A stretch of DNA of 64,000 nucleotides from an uncultured Robinsoniella sp. (GTDB taxonomy: Bacteria > Bacillota > Clostridia > Lachnospirales > Lachnospiraceae), in NCBI GenBank assembly GCA_900540475.1, contig UQGG01000036.1:1-64000 (forward strand), given 5' to 3'. The first letter of the stretch is position 1. The number at the start of each line of letters is the position of its first letter. A program made the position numbers and the translations under genes. Positions 1 to 9,560 of this stretch are shown here, piece after piece. The notes under the pieces were generated by a model. The model was not told the DNA's origin. It saw nothing but the letters and a program-made list of their open reading frames with translations, and did not search any database.

Positions 1-177
1 TGAACCGAGAAATGCATCAGGATTTCTCGGTGAATGCCCGCGTGCCGCCAAAAAGGACTTCGGAAAGGTTAGAAAATACCAGTTCTGCGGCCAGCTGACG
101 GAGTCCATACCAGTTTCCCACGCCCATCTTTCCGTACACTACCTACATCTACAAAGCGTCTTAATCAGCTAAACCCC
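1..177. repeat. Right part of a palindromic TIR repeat (copy 1, cut by window start)
   Basis: The first 177 bases match the right half of the element at 35710-36290: the shared tracts include AAATGCATCAGGATTT, the run from CGCGTGCCGCCAAAAA, and the end block CCGTACACTACCT followed by ACAAAGCGTC. The outer arm here reads GTTTCCCACGCCCATCTTTC, which is the reverse complement of the left end of the 35710 copy. The left half lies outside the window. The remaining bases to 295 show no gene. Confidence 0.75.
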
Positions 178-295
178 AATTTAAGGTTCCATACCCCACA
201 GTTGTACTCTATACTGCAATTAAAAATCCTTTAAATTATTTGTAGTATATTCATAGCTAAATTGTGCCTGTTGTATTAATAGACAGTAGGCAGCA

Positions 296-331
296 CAAAA
301 AGCCGCCTCCAAATAAACTCCGGAAGCGGCT
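296..331 (-). terminator. Rho-independent terminator of the secreted beta-helix gene
   Basis: A 10-bp stem (AGCCGCCTCC with GGAAGCGGCT, one wobble pair) lies 38 bases past the stop codon of the 369-5357 gene. On the minus strand it is followed by a run of five T. Confidence 0.75.
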
Positions 332-368
332 ATCTTAACTCAATTATTTTTTATTTTCTTTTTTATTC

Positions 369-3300
369 TTACTTTCTAATTTTTACTTTTTCTACTTTAC
401 TATATCCCCCATATACCTTCTTTCCGGCAGAATCCTTTTTGAATCCCCGCACTTTTACATAATACGTTCTGCCTTTTTTCAATTTCTTAATCGTCTTGCC
501 AGTACCTTTTGTCTCAATTACCTTTCTTCCATTGGTCATTCTGGAGTTATTTCCATAAACGATTTCATATCCGCCTGCATTCTTTACCTTTTTCCAGTTT
601 ACTGCCATGCTGCCGGCTTTTTTGCTCCGCACTTTGCTGATGGATGCCTTACCTATCTTGGTTTTCTCCCATTTTGCATATACACTGACGTTTTTCCTGG
701 ATGTTGACGAAATACTGGTAATTTTCTTTTTCATTTTCTTATCGGTATACCATCCCTTGAAAGTATAGCCTTTTCTGGACGGTGCCTTTAAAGTCACCTT
801 TGTCTTATAATGGCTTGCCGGATTCAGCCTGCTGTTTGTTCCTTTATTTAAGTGATAGTTGATTTTATAACCTACCGTCACTTTACAGGTTCCATATTTT
901 CCGCTGCCATCTGCTGCCTGCGCTTTGATGGTCGCCGTTCCATAGCCTTTTGCAGTTACTTTACCAGTCTGGTCTACTGTAGCTGCTTTTGCATTGCTGG
1001 TGGACCATACTATGTTTTTATTCGCTGCATCTGCTGGCGATACCGCCGCTTTCAAAGTGAAACTCTTTCCTTTTAATACCGTTTTTTTCGTTTCGCTCAG
1101 CGTTACTTTATTTACCTTTATTTCTGGTTTTGGCTCTTCTTTCCCAGGCAATACGGTTACTGCGGCTTTTGCCTTTAATGCTGTACCATCCACGGAACCC
1201 AATACCGTAAATTTACCGGGTACTGCTACCTGCTGATCTGTAACAGGCTCCCAGTGTACAGCAACCATGGCTGTTGTTCCATTATTATAGGACGCCTTCA
1301 CCGTCTGGGGCAGCATCGGAATTATTCCCTGGATTGTATCCATCTGTACTTCTTCCAATCCTGTAATTTCCGGCTTGTGAGTTTTTATAACGTAGGTTTT
1401 TTCCACTACTTCACTGTAGAGGGAATCTCCTCCGATTGCAACACATTTTAAGGTTACCGGCTTATCATTTTCCGGCAGTACAAAGCTTCCCTCATAGTAG
1501 ATACCATGTTCCGGGTCTTTGGGATCACTTCCGTCCAGCGTGTAGAATATCTGGTCCTTTTTGGATGCCGGTGTGATTTTAACTTCAATCGGCTGCTCAT
1601 AGGTCCCGGAATCCGGTTCTATACCCGGCTCAGGCGTCTGGACTTTCGTCACTTTCATATCATCGATATCGTATTCTCCGCCAAGGGCATTAAATCCGAT
1701 TCCACCGGACTGCAAGTTGCCATCCACTACCGTCCCTATCAGATTTCCGTCAATATAACTGCTGATCTTATCACCATCTGCCACAATCTTTAAATCATAC
1801 CATCTTCCGGCAAACGGAGGATTCAAAGGCTCCATTCCCACCTCTTCCGGTGTCTTGGTGAAGAAATCCTTATCACCGGAGGATCGCATATAAAATTTTA
1901 ATTTACCTGACTTCTCCATCTTTAATGTATAGCGGTGTGGATTTGATTTGCTGTTGGGATCTTCTTCAAAACGAACTCCCATGGAAAAAACGTCGTATGC
2001 TCCGCCAAGGGGGCCGTCCCCGGTCCAGCGATTCAAACGCACCTTTGCTTCCAGCACATAGTTCTTCCACTCGCTGCCGCCTGTATAATAGAAGGTATTA
2101 TCCTGAGAATTAATACGAAGGTATTGATTATTATCTTCCCTGATTAATTCTTTTACCATTTTTCCGCCTCCTACCCCTTTCCAGTCGGGCAGTAAATCTG
2201 CTGCATCCATGGCTGCTGTAGCCGGTTCTTCCATAGCCTGGGATCCCTTGTTTTGCTCTTCATCTGAAGCGATATTGATCATTTGATCTCTTGGCTCCGG
2301 TTCTTCTGTCATTTGTTCGTATGTCACTGATACTTCTGTAATCGGTACTTCTGTATTTGGTACTTCTGTTTTTGGTACTTCTGTTTTCGGTACTTCTGTT
2401 TTCGGTACTTCTGTTTTCGGTACTTCTGCCACCGCTTCTTCTGTCTCCACTTTTTCCGTTACCGATTCCTCTGCCACCGCTTCTTCCGTTACCCCTGCTT
2501 CCGTTTTCATCTCAGTAGCATCCTGGGATTCCAAACTATCATTTGCAATATCATTTTGTTCTAATATGCTTTGCTGTATTGCATCCTCTCCATGGCTTTG
2601 GTTACCGGCTTCCTCTGTGATCATCTCATAGCTTTCAAAGTCCTCTTGATAAAGTACCTTATCTTCCGGCTCTGCAGGTGGTTTTGGAAGCGGCAGTTCG
2701 CCGGCGGGCGGTGCCTCCACACCACCATAAATCATAGCTTCATCGTAGTACACGATACCTTTTCCGGCATCACTTCCAATATCCAGGGTATCAAATCCGC
2801 TGCTGCTTACCTCCTTCACCAGCGTGCCGTCTATATACATCTGTAATGTACCGGGCGTACTGTAATCGAACTTCAGCTCATGCCATCCAAAAAGTCGCGG
2901 AACATTTGTGGGGATCTTTTCACCGTTTATGTTCATATAATAGTAATCCCATTTCCCCCACTCGATGCCCAGCCCAAACATCTGCTCTTTTGTTCCTGTA
3001 CTGACATAAGAAAGAGCATTTGCAGAATTTTGGACGCCGGAATCATACCCAGCCATATTTCTGGTCTGGCGGTCAAACATTTTAACGGTAACTGTTTTAT
3101 TTAACTGATCCTGAAACGTTCTGGATAATACACTGTTCTGATTTACGATGAGACCCTGTTTTCCAACAAACGGGTTTTCCGACATCCACTCTGTGGTAAT
3201 CTCCGGCTGTGCATTTCGAAACGTCCATTTGCGTTTCTGGATACCCTTTTCGAAATCATCTTCAAAATAAATGTCATCCGGCTTTTCACTGGTTTGCTTC

Positions 3301-5357
3301 TCATCCATATATTCAATTGGAAAGCCCTCTGTCAAACCAATCTTGTCATACTCCATTTTGGAATCATCAAATTCAGCCAGATGATTTACCATGGTTCCAT
3401 AATCGATATTTACATTATCAAAAAGGATATCATCTTTATACTGCAGTATGGTATTGACTTCAATGTTAAAGTTCATAGGATTAACGGATTTCACATTGTG
3501 AAGCTCAAATCCGGAACATCCCATATCCAGGTTCATATTGTTGGGGCTTAAATCCTTCATAGTGGGATTAGCCCCGGTACTGTCGATCACCATTTGGTTG
3601 ATGATATTCGGTTTCCCTTTGCCATCTTCATTTCCATGAAACAGCATACAGCCAAAGAATGCGCCGTCATCCCCGCCATCCTGCTGGCAGTCATGGATAT
3701 AACAGTATTCATACCTGTTGCTGTGAGTATATAAGTGCTTCATTGCATCATAGTCTTTGTCTGCACCATTTTTCTCCCTGCTTGTTCCGCCTGTGGTAAA
3801 GATTCCTCTTCTGGGTGAATTATATACCTCAATATTAGAGAAGGTACTGTGGCTTACCTGCTGTACCGTTAACCCGGAAGCCTGTCCGATCAATTCTCCA
3901 ATATCATGGATCAACACATTTTTCACCATATTGTCCCTGGCATATCCATCTCCGTTTTCATCTCCTGCCAGTCCCGGATAGCCCCCGTCCATATTAATAC
4001 CGCCATGACCGGTATAATCGATCAGGCTGTTTTCGATCTGCGCATTTGTGTTGGCATCATACATTGCAATGCCAAACATTCCGGAATTTGTCAGATGACA
4101 GGCTTCGATCCGGATACCGTCGGTATTTTTCAGCGTCATCACCCCGTAGCGGAAATCATTCTGTTCCCTCTGTTCACAGTAAGAAGGCTGGGTACTTCCT
4201 TTGGATTCGTTTGGCCAGAATCCCAGTGCTGCCCCGGTATCCTTTGCATTCCAGCCATAGGCATACCAGTCGGTACTCTCCGTATCCTTCATTTCAATTC
4301 CCCGGAATGTCAGATTGCTGACTTTAGCATCTCTGTCTTTACCCTCTGCACGAATTACCTCTTTTACCATAGGGATAATTACCTGCTGGTCTTCTATATT
4401 TCCTGTCGGATAATAATACAGATCACCGGTTGTCTTGTTGTAGTAATACTCTCCCTCCTGATCCAGCAATGCCAGATTCCCCTGCAGAAAATATCTTGCA
4501 TTGTTGCCGGTGGTATATTTGGGGCGGTAACGGGCAGAACCATTCATATCAATCTCTTCATCTTTATAATGGAGCTTGCGCTGCGCGGGATCGATTCCTT
4601 TTAGCGGAATTGTATCCGTCATCCAGTCCCAGTAGCCTCCGTCCCACATATATATGGACGCATCCAGATCTCCTCTTGCCGCTGCGTTTGATAGTCCGTC
4701 AATCACCTGCTGTGGCAGATCCCCTTCTTTCCATTGAAGATCATGCATTCCACCCCCTGCCGTAAACAGATATGGTGTCAGTGCCGCTGTAAATCCGGGA
4801 TACTGGTCCAGATTAGGGTAACGTGCCTGGGTTGCCCTTCTGTCATTGACATACAGCGTATTGAAGCTCTGTTCTGTCCCAACGTTCGTTTTATAGACAT
4901 GGCCTATGGCCTCCGCCGGGAGGTCGGCATCGTTTGCCCCTTCATTCTGCACCAGTTCCCAATTACTGTTATCCAGAGGTCTGCCACCAATTAATTTTGC
5001 GCTGGCAACCCCATCCTGGCTGGCATATACAATCTGATGACCATTGGTACCGGAATCTTCCGGTCCAAATTCCACCGTTTTATCCATATAGTATTCTCCG
5101 CCGCCCAGATACACATAAATGTCACCTGTCATATCGGAATTGATTTTCTGCACTTCACTTTTGGCTTTTTCCAGGGAGGCATATGGCTTTTCCTGACTCC
5201 CGTCCCCGGCAGCATCATCTCCTGCAGGTGAAATATAGATTTCTTTTTGTACCCCGAAAGCCTCTGCCGTCACGGAATAAGGTGCCGACATGCCCAGAGT
5301 GCCGGTCAGCATGGCTGCCGACAGCAAAACCGCAAGCTGCTTTTTCATCTTATACAT
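369..5357 (-). CDS. Secreted modular right-handed beta-helix protein
   Basis: Large secreted protein of 1662 residues. A signal peptide (about residues 1-32, Lys-rich start then a hydrophobic core) is followed by a right-handed parallel beta-helix (about 38-690) opening with the ISPAGDDAAGDGS-type motif common to polysaccharide lyases and glycosidases of this fold. Two concanavalin/DUF1080-like sandwich segments follow (about 695-882 and 1052-1238), separated by an acidic Glu/Thr/Val linker with TEVPK repeats. The C-terminus carries a chitobiase-type C-terminal domain (about 1240-1322), two bacterial Ig-like domains (about 1329-1505), an InlB-type repeat (about 1499-1562) and a fibronectin-III-like domain to the end. 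No LPXTG signal or S-layer domain is seen. Met1 has AGGAG seven bases upstream, which decides it over Met4. The likely role is an extracellular enzyme of the glycan locus that follows it; the glycan is unknown. Confidence 0.85.
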   Translation of the reverse strand: MYKMKKQLAVLLSAAMLTGTLGMSAPYSVTAEAFGVQKEIYISPAGDDAAGDGSQEKPYASLEKAKSEVQKINSDMTGDIYVYLGGGEYYMDKTVEFGPEDSGTNGHQIVYASQDGVASAKLIGGRPLDNSNWELVQNEGANDADLPAEAIGHVYKTNVGTEQSFNTLYVNDRRATQARYPNLDQYPGFTAALTPYLFTAGGGMHDLQWKEGDLPQQVIDGLSNAAARGDLDASIYMWDGGYWDWMTDTIPLKGIDPAQRKLHYKDEEIDMNGSARYRPKYTTGNNARYFLQGNLALLDQEGEYYYNKTTGDLYYYPTGNIEDQQVIIPMVKEVIRAEGKDRDAKVSNLTFRGIEMKDTESTDWYAYGWNAKDTGAALGFWPNESKGSTQPSYCEQREQNDFRYGVMTLKNTDGIRIEACHLTNSGMFGIAMYDANTNAQIENSLIDYTGHGGINMDGGYPGLAGDENGDGYARDNMVKNVLIHDIGELIGQASGLTVQQVSHSTFSNIEVYNSPRRGIFTTGGTSREKNGADKDYDAMKHLYTHSNRYEYCYIHDCQQDGGDDGAFFGCMLFHGNEDGKGKPNIINQMVIDSTGANPTMKDLSPNNMNLDMGCSGFELHNVKSVNPMNFNIEVNTILQYKDDILFDNVNIDYGTMVNHLAEFDDSKMEYDKIGLTEGFPIEYMDEKQTSEKPDDIYFEDDFEKGIQKRKWTFRNAQPEITTEWMSENPFVGKQGLIVNQNSVLSRTFQDQLNKTVTVKMFDRQTRNMAGYDSGVQNSANALSYVSTGTKEQMFGLGIEWGKWDYYYMNINGEKIPTNVPRLFGWHELKFDYSTPGTLQMYIDGTLVKEVSSSGFDTLDIGSDAGKGIVYYDEAMIYGGVEAPPAGELPLPKPPAEPEDKVLYQEDFESYEMITEEAGNQSHGEDAIQQSILEQNDIANDSLESQDATEMKTEAGVTEEAVAEESVTEKVETEEAVAEVPKTEVPKTEVPKTEVPKTEVPNTEVPITEVSVTYEQMTEEPEPRDQMINIASDEEQNKGSQAMEEPATAAMDAADLLPDWKGVGGGKMVKELIREDNNQYLRINSQDNTFYYTGGSEWKNYVLEAKVRLNRWTGDGPLGGAYDVFSMGVRFEEDPNSKSNPHRYTLKMEKSGKLKFYMRSSGDKDFFTKTPEEVGMEPLNPPFAGRWYDLKIVADGDKISSYIDGNLIGTVVDGNLQSGGIGFNALGGEYDIDDMKVTKVQTPEPGIEPDSGTYEQPIEVKITPASKKDQIFYTLDGSDPKDPEHGIYYEGSFVLPENDKPVTLKCVAIGGDSLYSEVVEKTYVIKTHKPEITGLEEVQMDTIQGIIPMLPQTVKASYNNGTTAMVAVHWEPVTDQQVAVPGKFTVLGSVDGTALKAKAAVTVLPGKEEPKPEIKVNKVTLSETKKTVLKGKSFTLKAAVSPADAANKNIVWSTSNAKAATVDQTGKVTAKGYGTATIKAQAADGSGKYGTCKVTVGYKINYHLNKGTNSRLNPASHYKTKVTLKAPSRKGYTFKGWYTDKKMKKKITSISSTSRKNVSVYAKWEKTKIGKASISKVRSKKAGSMAVNWKKVKNAGGYEIVYGNNSRMTNGRKVIETKGTGKTIKKLKKGRTYYVKVRGFKKDSAGKKVYGGYSKVEKVKIRK
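2344..2430. repeat. 15-bp tandem repeat coding TEVPK units
   Basis: GGTACTTCTGT recurs every 15 bases at 2344, 2359, 2374, 2389, 2404 and 2419. On the minus strand it codes a pentapeptide repeat of Thr-Glu-Val-Pro-Lys in the linker of the secreted beta-helix protein (about residues 976-1005). The number of units could vary by slippage without breaking the frame. Confidence 0.9.
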
Positions 5358-5466
5358 ATCTCTTCTCCTTTTTCATATAGATTCTCTCTGATCCCACAAT
5401 CAGTTTTGGTAACCGGCATTCCCTAAAACCGGATACCGTTCAGGTTGAAACCTTCATGATAGTACC

Positions 5467-5699
5467 AGAGCGTGTTTGAAATTCATTCCTGCTATCTGTG
5501 CGTCACACTTTGTGGAAGTTTTGACCCGGATGAAGTGCGCGCAGTGTGCTACGTAACCTAAATTCAGGGCAAATATGCCGCTAAGTGGATTGTGCAGATG
5601 GCTAGTACCTCCCGCCGCAAATACGCCACTATATAGCACAAGCTATATATCAACGTATTTACTCCGGGAGGCACTGGAGTGATTTTTCAAACACGCTCT
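5467..5699. repeat. 233-bp MITE-like element with 15-bp perfect terminal inverted repeats
   Basis: AGAGCGTGTTTGAAA at 5467-5481 is perfectly inverted at 5685-5699. The 200 bases between code no credible protein. Shorter relatives of its left end lie at 38944-38990 and 59084-59140. No clear target-site duplication could be read. It fills most of the 379-base gap between the beta-helix gene and the oxidoreductase; nothing else is seen in that gap. Confidence 0.8.
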
Positions 5700-5736
5700 G
5701 TCATAGTCCTCTGTAAAAGTTCTTATTTCATCAGAA

Positions 5737-6948
5737 TTATAATACTGTTTTAAATACTTCCTCTTCCGAAGATTCTTTTGCAGCCATACAGACCTTTGCA
5801 CTTATTATACCTTCCCCAAGAGGTGCCACTGATTCGGTTGTTTCTCCCTGAATCAGCTGCACAAAATTCCGTGCAAGTTCGTAATCTCCCCCGCCATGCC
5901 CTGCAGGCGGAGTGCCTATTTTAATCACAGACACCTGATCACTCATATGGTCGTATACCTTGATTTCATCTGTTGTAAAATTAAATTCCAATGTTCCTTT
6001 GTAACCATACAGCCTCGCGCCCCGCCTTGCTGCTCCTTTTCTTGCGAAAAAGTTTTGTGAATAGACTGCGTGCATACCGGATTCATATCGTATCAGCAGA
6101 CTGCCGCTGTCTTCGTTTCCGGTATCTACCGCATAACAGCAATAATCACTTCTTGGAATATCATTTCTGGTTTTGGTAATATGATAGGTGCTTTCCATGC
6201 AGCTGCCGCAGCAATCACATTCACTGCAGCGCAGCCCTGCCTTTCTGTCACCTTTAAAAATCTGCTTGGACTTCATTGCGCATACCTGAACCGGTTTTTC
6301 TCCCGTCAGATAATTGATGACATCCACATCGTGGGTTGCCTTCTGTAAAAACATCCCATGTGATACTGCTTCATTCCGATACCAGTCATGGAAATAGACA
6401 AAGCCGTAAGGAACGTCATTAAATGCCTGCACATGCTCTACTTTTCCAATAACACCACTGTCTATGATTCTCTTTGCTTCCCGCACCATCCTGGTTACAC
6501 GAAGGGGAAAAGACACTACAACCGGAGCATGAGGTTCTCTGTCACAGCGTTCCAGCAACTCTAGGTCTTCTCTTGTGACACCTACGGGTTTTTCCAAAAA
6601 TAATGGAATCCCCCGTTTCATTACCATTTCTGCCAACTGTGCATGGGTATCACAGTTGGTGCCAACCAAGACACCATCCAGCTCTTCCTGGTCCAGCATC
6701 TCTTGTGCCGTATCATAAAAGTGTATCGTATCCGGATCCATTGGACATTTTCTCCATAATCCGTCAATTTTGTCAATTTCCATCTGATGCATGATTTCAC
6801 TGGAATCTGCCTTGGTTAAAAGCGCTTTTACACGCTCCGGATTTTTGTCAGCGATTGCTGTAATCTGTACTTTTTCCAATAAGCTCATGAATTCATCTGC
6901 CAGCATATCTATGCGGACACCATAGCCTATTACACCCAGCTTTACCAT
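5737..6948 (-). CDS. Gfo/Idh/MocA family NAD(P)-dependent oxidoreductase
   Basis: Cytoplasmic sugar or polyol dehydrogenase of the Gfo/Idh/MocA family, 403 residues. The N-terminal Rossmann motif is GVIGYG; the family EKP signature is in FLEKPVGV and the catalytic-region HDxD-type motif in THDVDVINYL. An unusual cluster C241-x2-C244-x-C246-C247-x2-C250 sits in the C-terminal domain and could bind a metal. Two adjacent ATG codons (6951 and 6948) follow an AGGGGGA site located right after the stop of the upstream solute-binding protein gene; the second has the better spacing. A longer reading from 6981 would overlap that upstream gene and has no ribosome site. It is last in the importer operon, so it probably oxidises a sugar delivered by that importer. 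Confidence 0.85.
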   Translation of the reverse strand: MVKLGVIGYGVRIDMLADEFMSLLEKVQITAIADKNPERVKALLTKADSSEIMHQMEIDKIDGLWRKCPMDPDTIHFYDTAQEMLDQEELDGVLVGTNCDTHAQLAEMVMKRGIPLFLEKPVGVTREDLELLERCDREPHAPVVVSFPLRVTRMVREAKRIIDSGVIGKVEHVQAFNDVPYGFVYFHDWYRNEAVSHGMFLQKATHDVDVINYLTGEKPVQVCAMKSKQIFKGDRKAGLRCSECDCCGSCMESTYHITKTRNDIPRSDYCCYAVDTGNEDSGSLLIRYESGMHAVYSQNFFARKGAARRGARLYGYKGTLEFNFTTDEIKVYDHMSDQVSVIKIGTPPAGHGGGDYELARNFVQLIQGETTESVAPLGEGIISAKVCMAAKESSEEEVFKTVL

Positions 6949-6958
6949 CATTCTCCCC

Positions 6959-8599
6959 CTATTTAGCCGCTTTCCAGGCATCCATCTGTGCCTGCTTTTC
7001 AGCGATGACGTTATCTACGCCTGCTGTTTCCAGTCTCTTTAAGAAGTCAGGAAGAGCTGTTTCGGGATCTACAGATCCTGAGGTTAAAGCAGGTACCATT
7101 TCCGTAATAACAGATGTACAGTTTGCCAGCTCCGTCTTAACTGGAGTCGGATCAAATACAAATCCGGTTACCGGTGAAATCTCAGCTGTCTTATCTTCTT
7201 CAAATACCATGGTCTGAGATTGTTTCTGCAGATCTCCGGCTTCATTGCGGTTATATAATGCACGGGTAAACTCAGGGCTGTAAGACTGTCCAATCTGCCA
7301 TTCGTTGAAGTTAAAGTTATATTTACCCTCCTGCAAAGCATAGGCTCCATCATCGCCATAAACATAATCCACACCTTCTTCACCCTGTGTGATCAGCATA
7401 TACAGCTCGTCATTTGTATTCAGAAGTTCAATTAATTCCACCGCTTTTTCAATATTTTCGGACTGAGCATTTACTGCAACGGCAGCCGTAGGTCCTGCTG
7501 CAGCCGGAATCACGGTTCTGGTCGTGGAAACTGTCCCGGCAGGTGCGATATCCTTGGTACACATACTCATTTTTGCGGAATCTTCATTACCCGGAAAATC
7601 CACGCTGTCCGGCCAACCTGATCCAACTTCTGCAATCATCTTCGCTGCTTTTCTGTCCGGGTTGGTATCTTTTACCGTAGCTCCGTCTTTTCTGACATAG
7701 CCTTTTTCATACCAGTCACGCATAATTGTACAGAATTCTGCAAATTCTTCGGTACCAAACTGATTGATTACTTTATCCGCTTCATCAAAACGGATCCAGC
7801 CTGGGGTAGCCATGTCGCCAACAGCTTCCATATCCCAGAACAACGGTTCATTTGCAAATAAATTCCAGGTAGAGGAGGTTTCCCAGCCTATCATATCCGG
7901 ATGCTTCTCCCGCGCTTTTCCTATAAAGTCTCCGGTCATCTTAAGTGCTTCCAGGGTTGGTTTGCCCTTCACTGCTTTCCAGTCAAATCCCACCTCATCC
8001 GCTATATCTGTCCGGTAACGGAACCCCTGTCTCTTTGCAACACCCCATTGCTGATAGTTTACGGAGCCATAGATTTTTCCATCCACCGTAACCCCTTCCC
8101 AGAGGCCTTCCGGAATTCTCTTATAAGTTTCCGGTGCATATTGGGGAAGTAATTCCGTCAGATCCGCGTAAGCGCCTTTTGCTGCATTTTCATAGAAATT
8201 AATACCGCCCCAGTTTGCGGTAAAGCATAAGTCCCAGGCATCCCCTGAATTAATCATCAGGTTCATCTTTTCTCCATAAGTAGCACTGTCGATCATAACC
8301 AGATTTAATTTTGCATTTATTTCTTCCTCAATAATCTGGTTCGCTTTTTCCATAATACGTTCAGCATCATTAACTGGTCCGTTCATCATATAAAAGCTTA
8401 ATTCTATCGGATCGCCGGAAGCTTCTTTTGTTTCTTCCTTATCCCCATCCTTGCTTTCACCGGTGCCCGCTTCGCTGCCCGGATTCTCCGTACCCTTTGT
8501 TTCTTTTGATGTTTTCTCTGTTCCTGCTCCACATCCTGTGAATGTAGTAGCCAGCATTGCCCCAACAAGTAAAACCGCTATCAGGTTCTTTCTTTTCAT
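6959..8599 (-). CDS. LplA-type extracellular solute-binding lipoprotein (importer 1)
   Basis: Substrate-binding lipoprotein of an oligosaccharide ABC importer, 546 residues. The start at 8599 is chosen because AAGGAGG lies 9 bases upstream; the open frame extends 20 codons further without a ribosome site. A lipobox ending in TTFTGC follows a hydrophobic stretch, then a Gly/Ser/Glu/Lys-rich tether, as usual for Gram-positive lipoproteins. The large size and the pairing with LplB- and YtcP-type permeases place it in the LplA/YtcQ group. It lies directly after the two permease genes. No ATPase gene is in the locus; such importers normally share an MsmX-type ATPase coded elsewhere (family knowledge). 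Confidence 0.9.
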   Translation of the reverse strand: MKRKNLIAVLLVGAMLATTFTGCGAGTEKTSKETKGTENPGSEAGTGESKDGDKEETKEASGDPIELSFYMMNGPVNDAERIMEKANQIIEEEINAKLNLVMIDSATYGEKMNLMINSGDAWDLCFTANWGGINFYENAAKGAYADLTELLPQYAPETYKRIPEGLWEGVTVDGKIYGSVNYQQWGVAKRQGFRYRTDIADEVGFDWKAVKGKPTLEALKMTGDFIGKAREKHPDMIGWETSSTWNLFANEPLFWDMEAVGDMATPGWIRFDEADKVINQFGTEEFAEFCTIMRDWYEKGYVRKDGATVKDTNPDRKAAKMIAEVGSGWPDSVDFPGNEDSAKMSMCTKDIAPAGTVSTTRTVIPAAAGPTAAVAVNAQSENIEKAVELIELLNTNDELYMLITQGEEGVDYVYGDDGAYALQEGKYNFNFNEWQIGQSYSPEFTRALYNRNEAGDLQKQSQTMVFEEDKTAEISPVTGFVFDPTPVKTELANCTSVITEMVPALTSGSVDPETALPDFLKRLETAGVDNVIAEKQAQMDAWKAAK

Positions 8600-8655
8600 G
8601 TTGTCTTCCTCCTTAAATTTTAATTTATTATTTTCCTGATTTTCATCAGTAAAAA

Positions 8656-9546
8656 TCATTCTTTTACTGCACCGATGGTTAATCCTTTTTCAAAGTATTT
8701 CTGGAGCAGCGGATACAATAAGATAATTGGCCCGATTGCCAGAACGCAGGTTGCCATTCTCGCACCTTCGCTTGGCAGTACCCCCAGTGCCTGTTCAATG
8801 GAACGGGAAGCCTGGGCGTTGGACTGCAGATACCCGATGTTATTCATTAATGACTGCAGCAGATACTGCAGGGTATATAATTTTGGCGTTTCGATATACA
8901 GGGAACAGGTCATCCAGTCGTTCCAGTATGCAATTGATACAAATAAGCCAATGGTCGCCAGGGATGGCGTGGACAGCGGCAGTACAATCTTAAAAAATGT
9001 CCGAAACTCTCCTGAACCATCAATTCTAGCAGATTCAATGAGAGAATTGGGAATTGATTTAAAAAAGTTTTTCATAATCAGGACGTTTACAGCCGATACC
9101 AGATTGATTAAAATCAATACCCATATGGTATTTTTTAAATGCAGGTATCTGGTCATTAACATATACTGGGGCACCAGGCCGCCGTTGAACAAGACCGGTA
9201 TGTAAACAAATAGTGATATCTTTTCTCTCCAGGTGACTTCTTCTCTCGTCAGCGCATATGCCAGCATTGCGGTGATCAGAAGATGCAGCGCCGTACCCAT
9301 TACCGTGACCACAATTGTTACTACATATGCCTGCGCTACAGATGCTGCACCGCTGAACACATAGCGGTAAGAATCCGTGCTGAACACTTTCGGAATAAAA
9401 TGATAACCATCCACCATAAGAGATGTCTCCCCGGTAAATGAAATTCCCACAACCAAAAGCAGCGGCACGACACAGATTAAACTAAGGCATAAAAAAATCG
9501 TATGAATGCCTACCTTAAAAACACTTACAGTTCTATTCTTTTTCAT
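8656..9546 (-). CDS. Carbohydrate ABC permease, YtcP/LplC type (importer 1)
   Basis: Inner-membrane permease of 296 residues with six predicted transmembrane segments. The EAA loop that docks the ATPase is visible in the second half, around SLIESARIDGSGEFRTFFK, and the C-terminus KGLTIGAVKE is typical of this permease group. It lies 14 bases after the LplB-type permease gene and before the lipoprotein gene, forming the usual LplB-LplC-LplA order. It is paralogous to the product of 21787-22671. Confidence 0.92.
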   Translation of the reverse strand: MKKNRTVSVFKVGIHTIFLCLSLICVVPLLLVVGISFTGETSLMVDGYHFIPKVFSTDSYRYVFSGAASVAQAYVVTIVVTVMGTALHLLITAMLAYALTREEVTWREKISLFVYIPVLFNGGLVPQYMLMTRYLHLKNTIWVLILINLVSAVNVLIMKNFFKSIPNSLIESARIDGSGEFRTFFKIVLPLSTPSLATIGLFVSIAYWNDWMTCSLYIETPKLYTLQYLLQSLMNNIGYLQSNAQASRSIEQALGVLPSEGARMATCVLAIGPIILLYPLLQKYFEKGLTIGAVKE

Positions 9547-9560
9547 AGGATCTCCTTCCC

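Noticed and set aside
1..300. Possible CRISPR or riboswitch at the window start
   Set aside because: The structure is explained by the palindromic repeat also seen at 36.1 kb; there are no regular spacers and no gene-leader position.
3906..4604. 232-codon frame on the plus strand
   Set aside because: It is the antisense of the beta-helix coding region and lacks a ribosome site or a domain.
5454..5639. 61-codon frame on the minus strand
   Set aside because: It lies in the 233-bp TIR element and similar residues recur in the relic at 59046-59252; it is repeat-derived, with no ribosome site.
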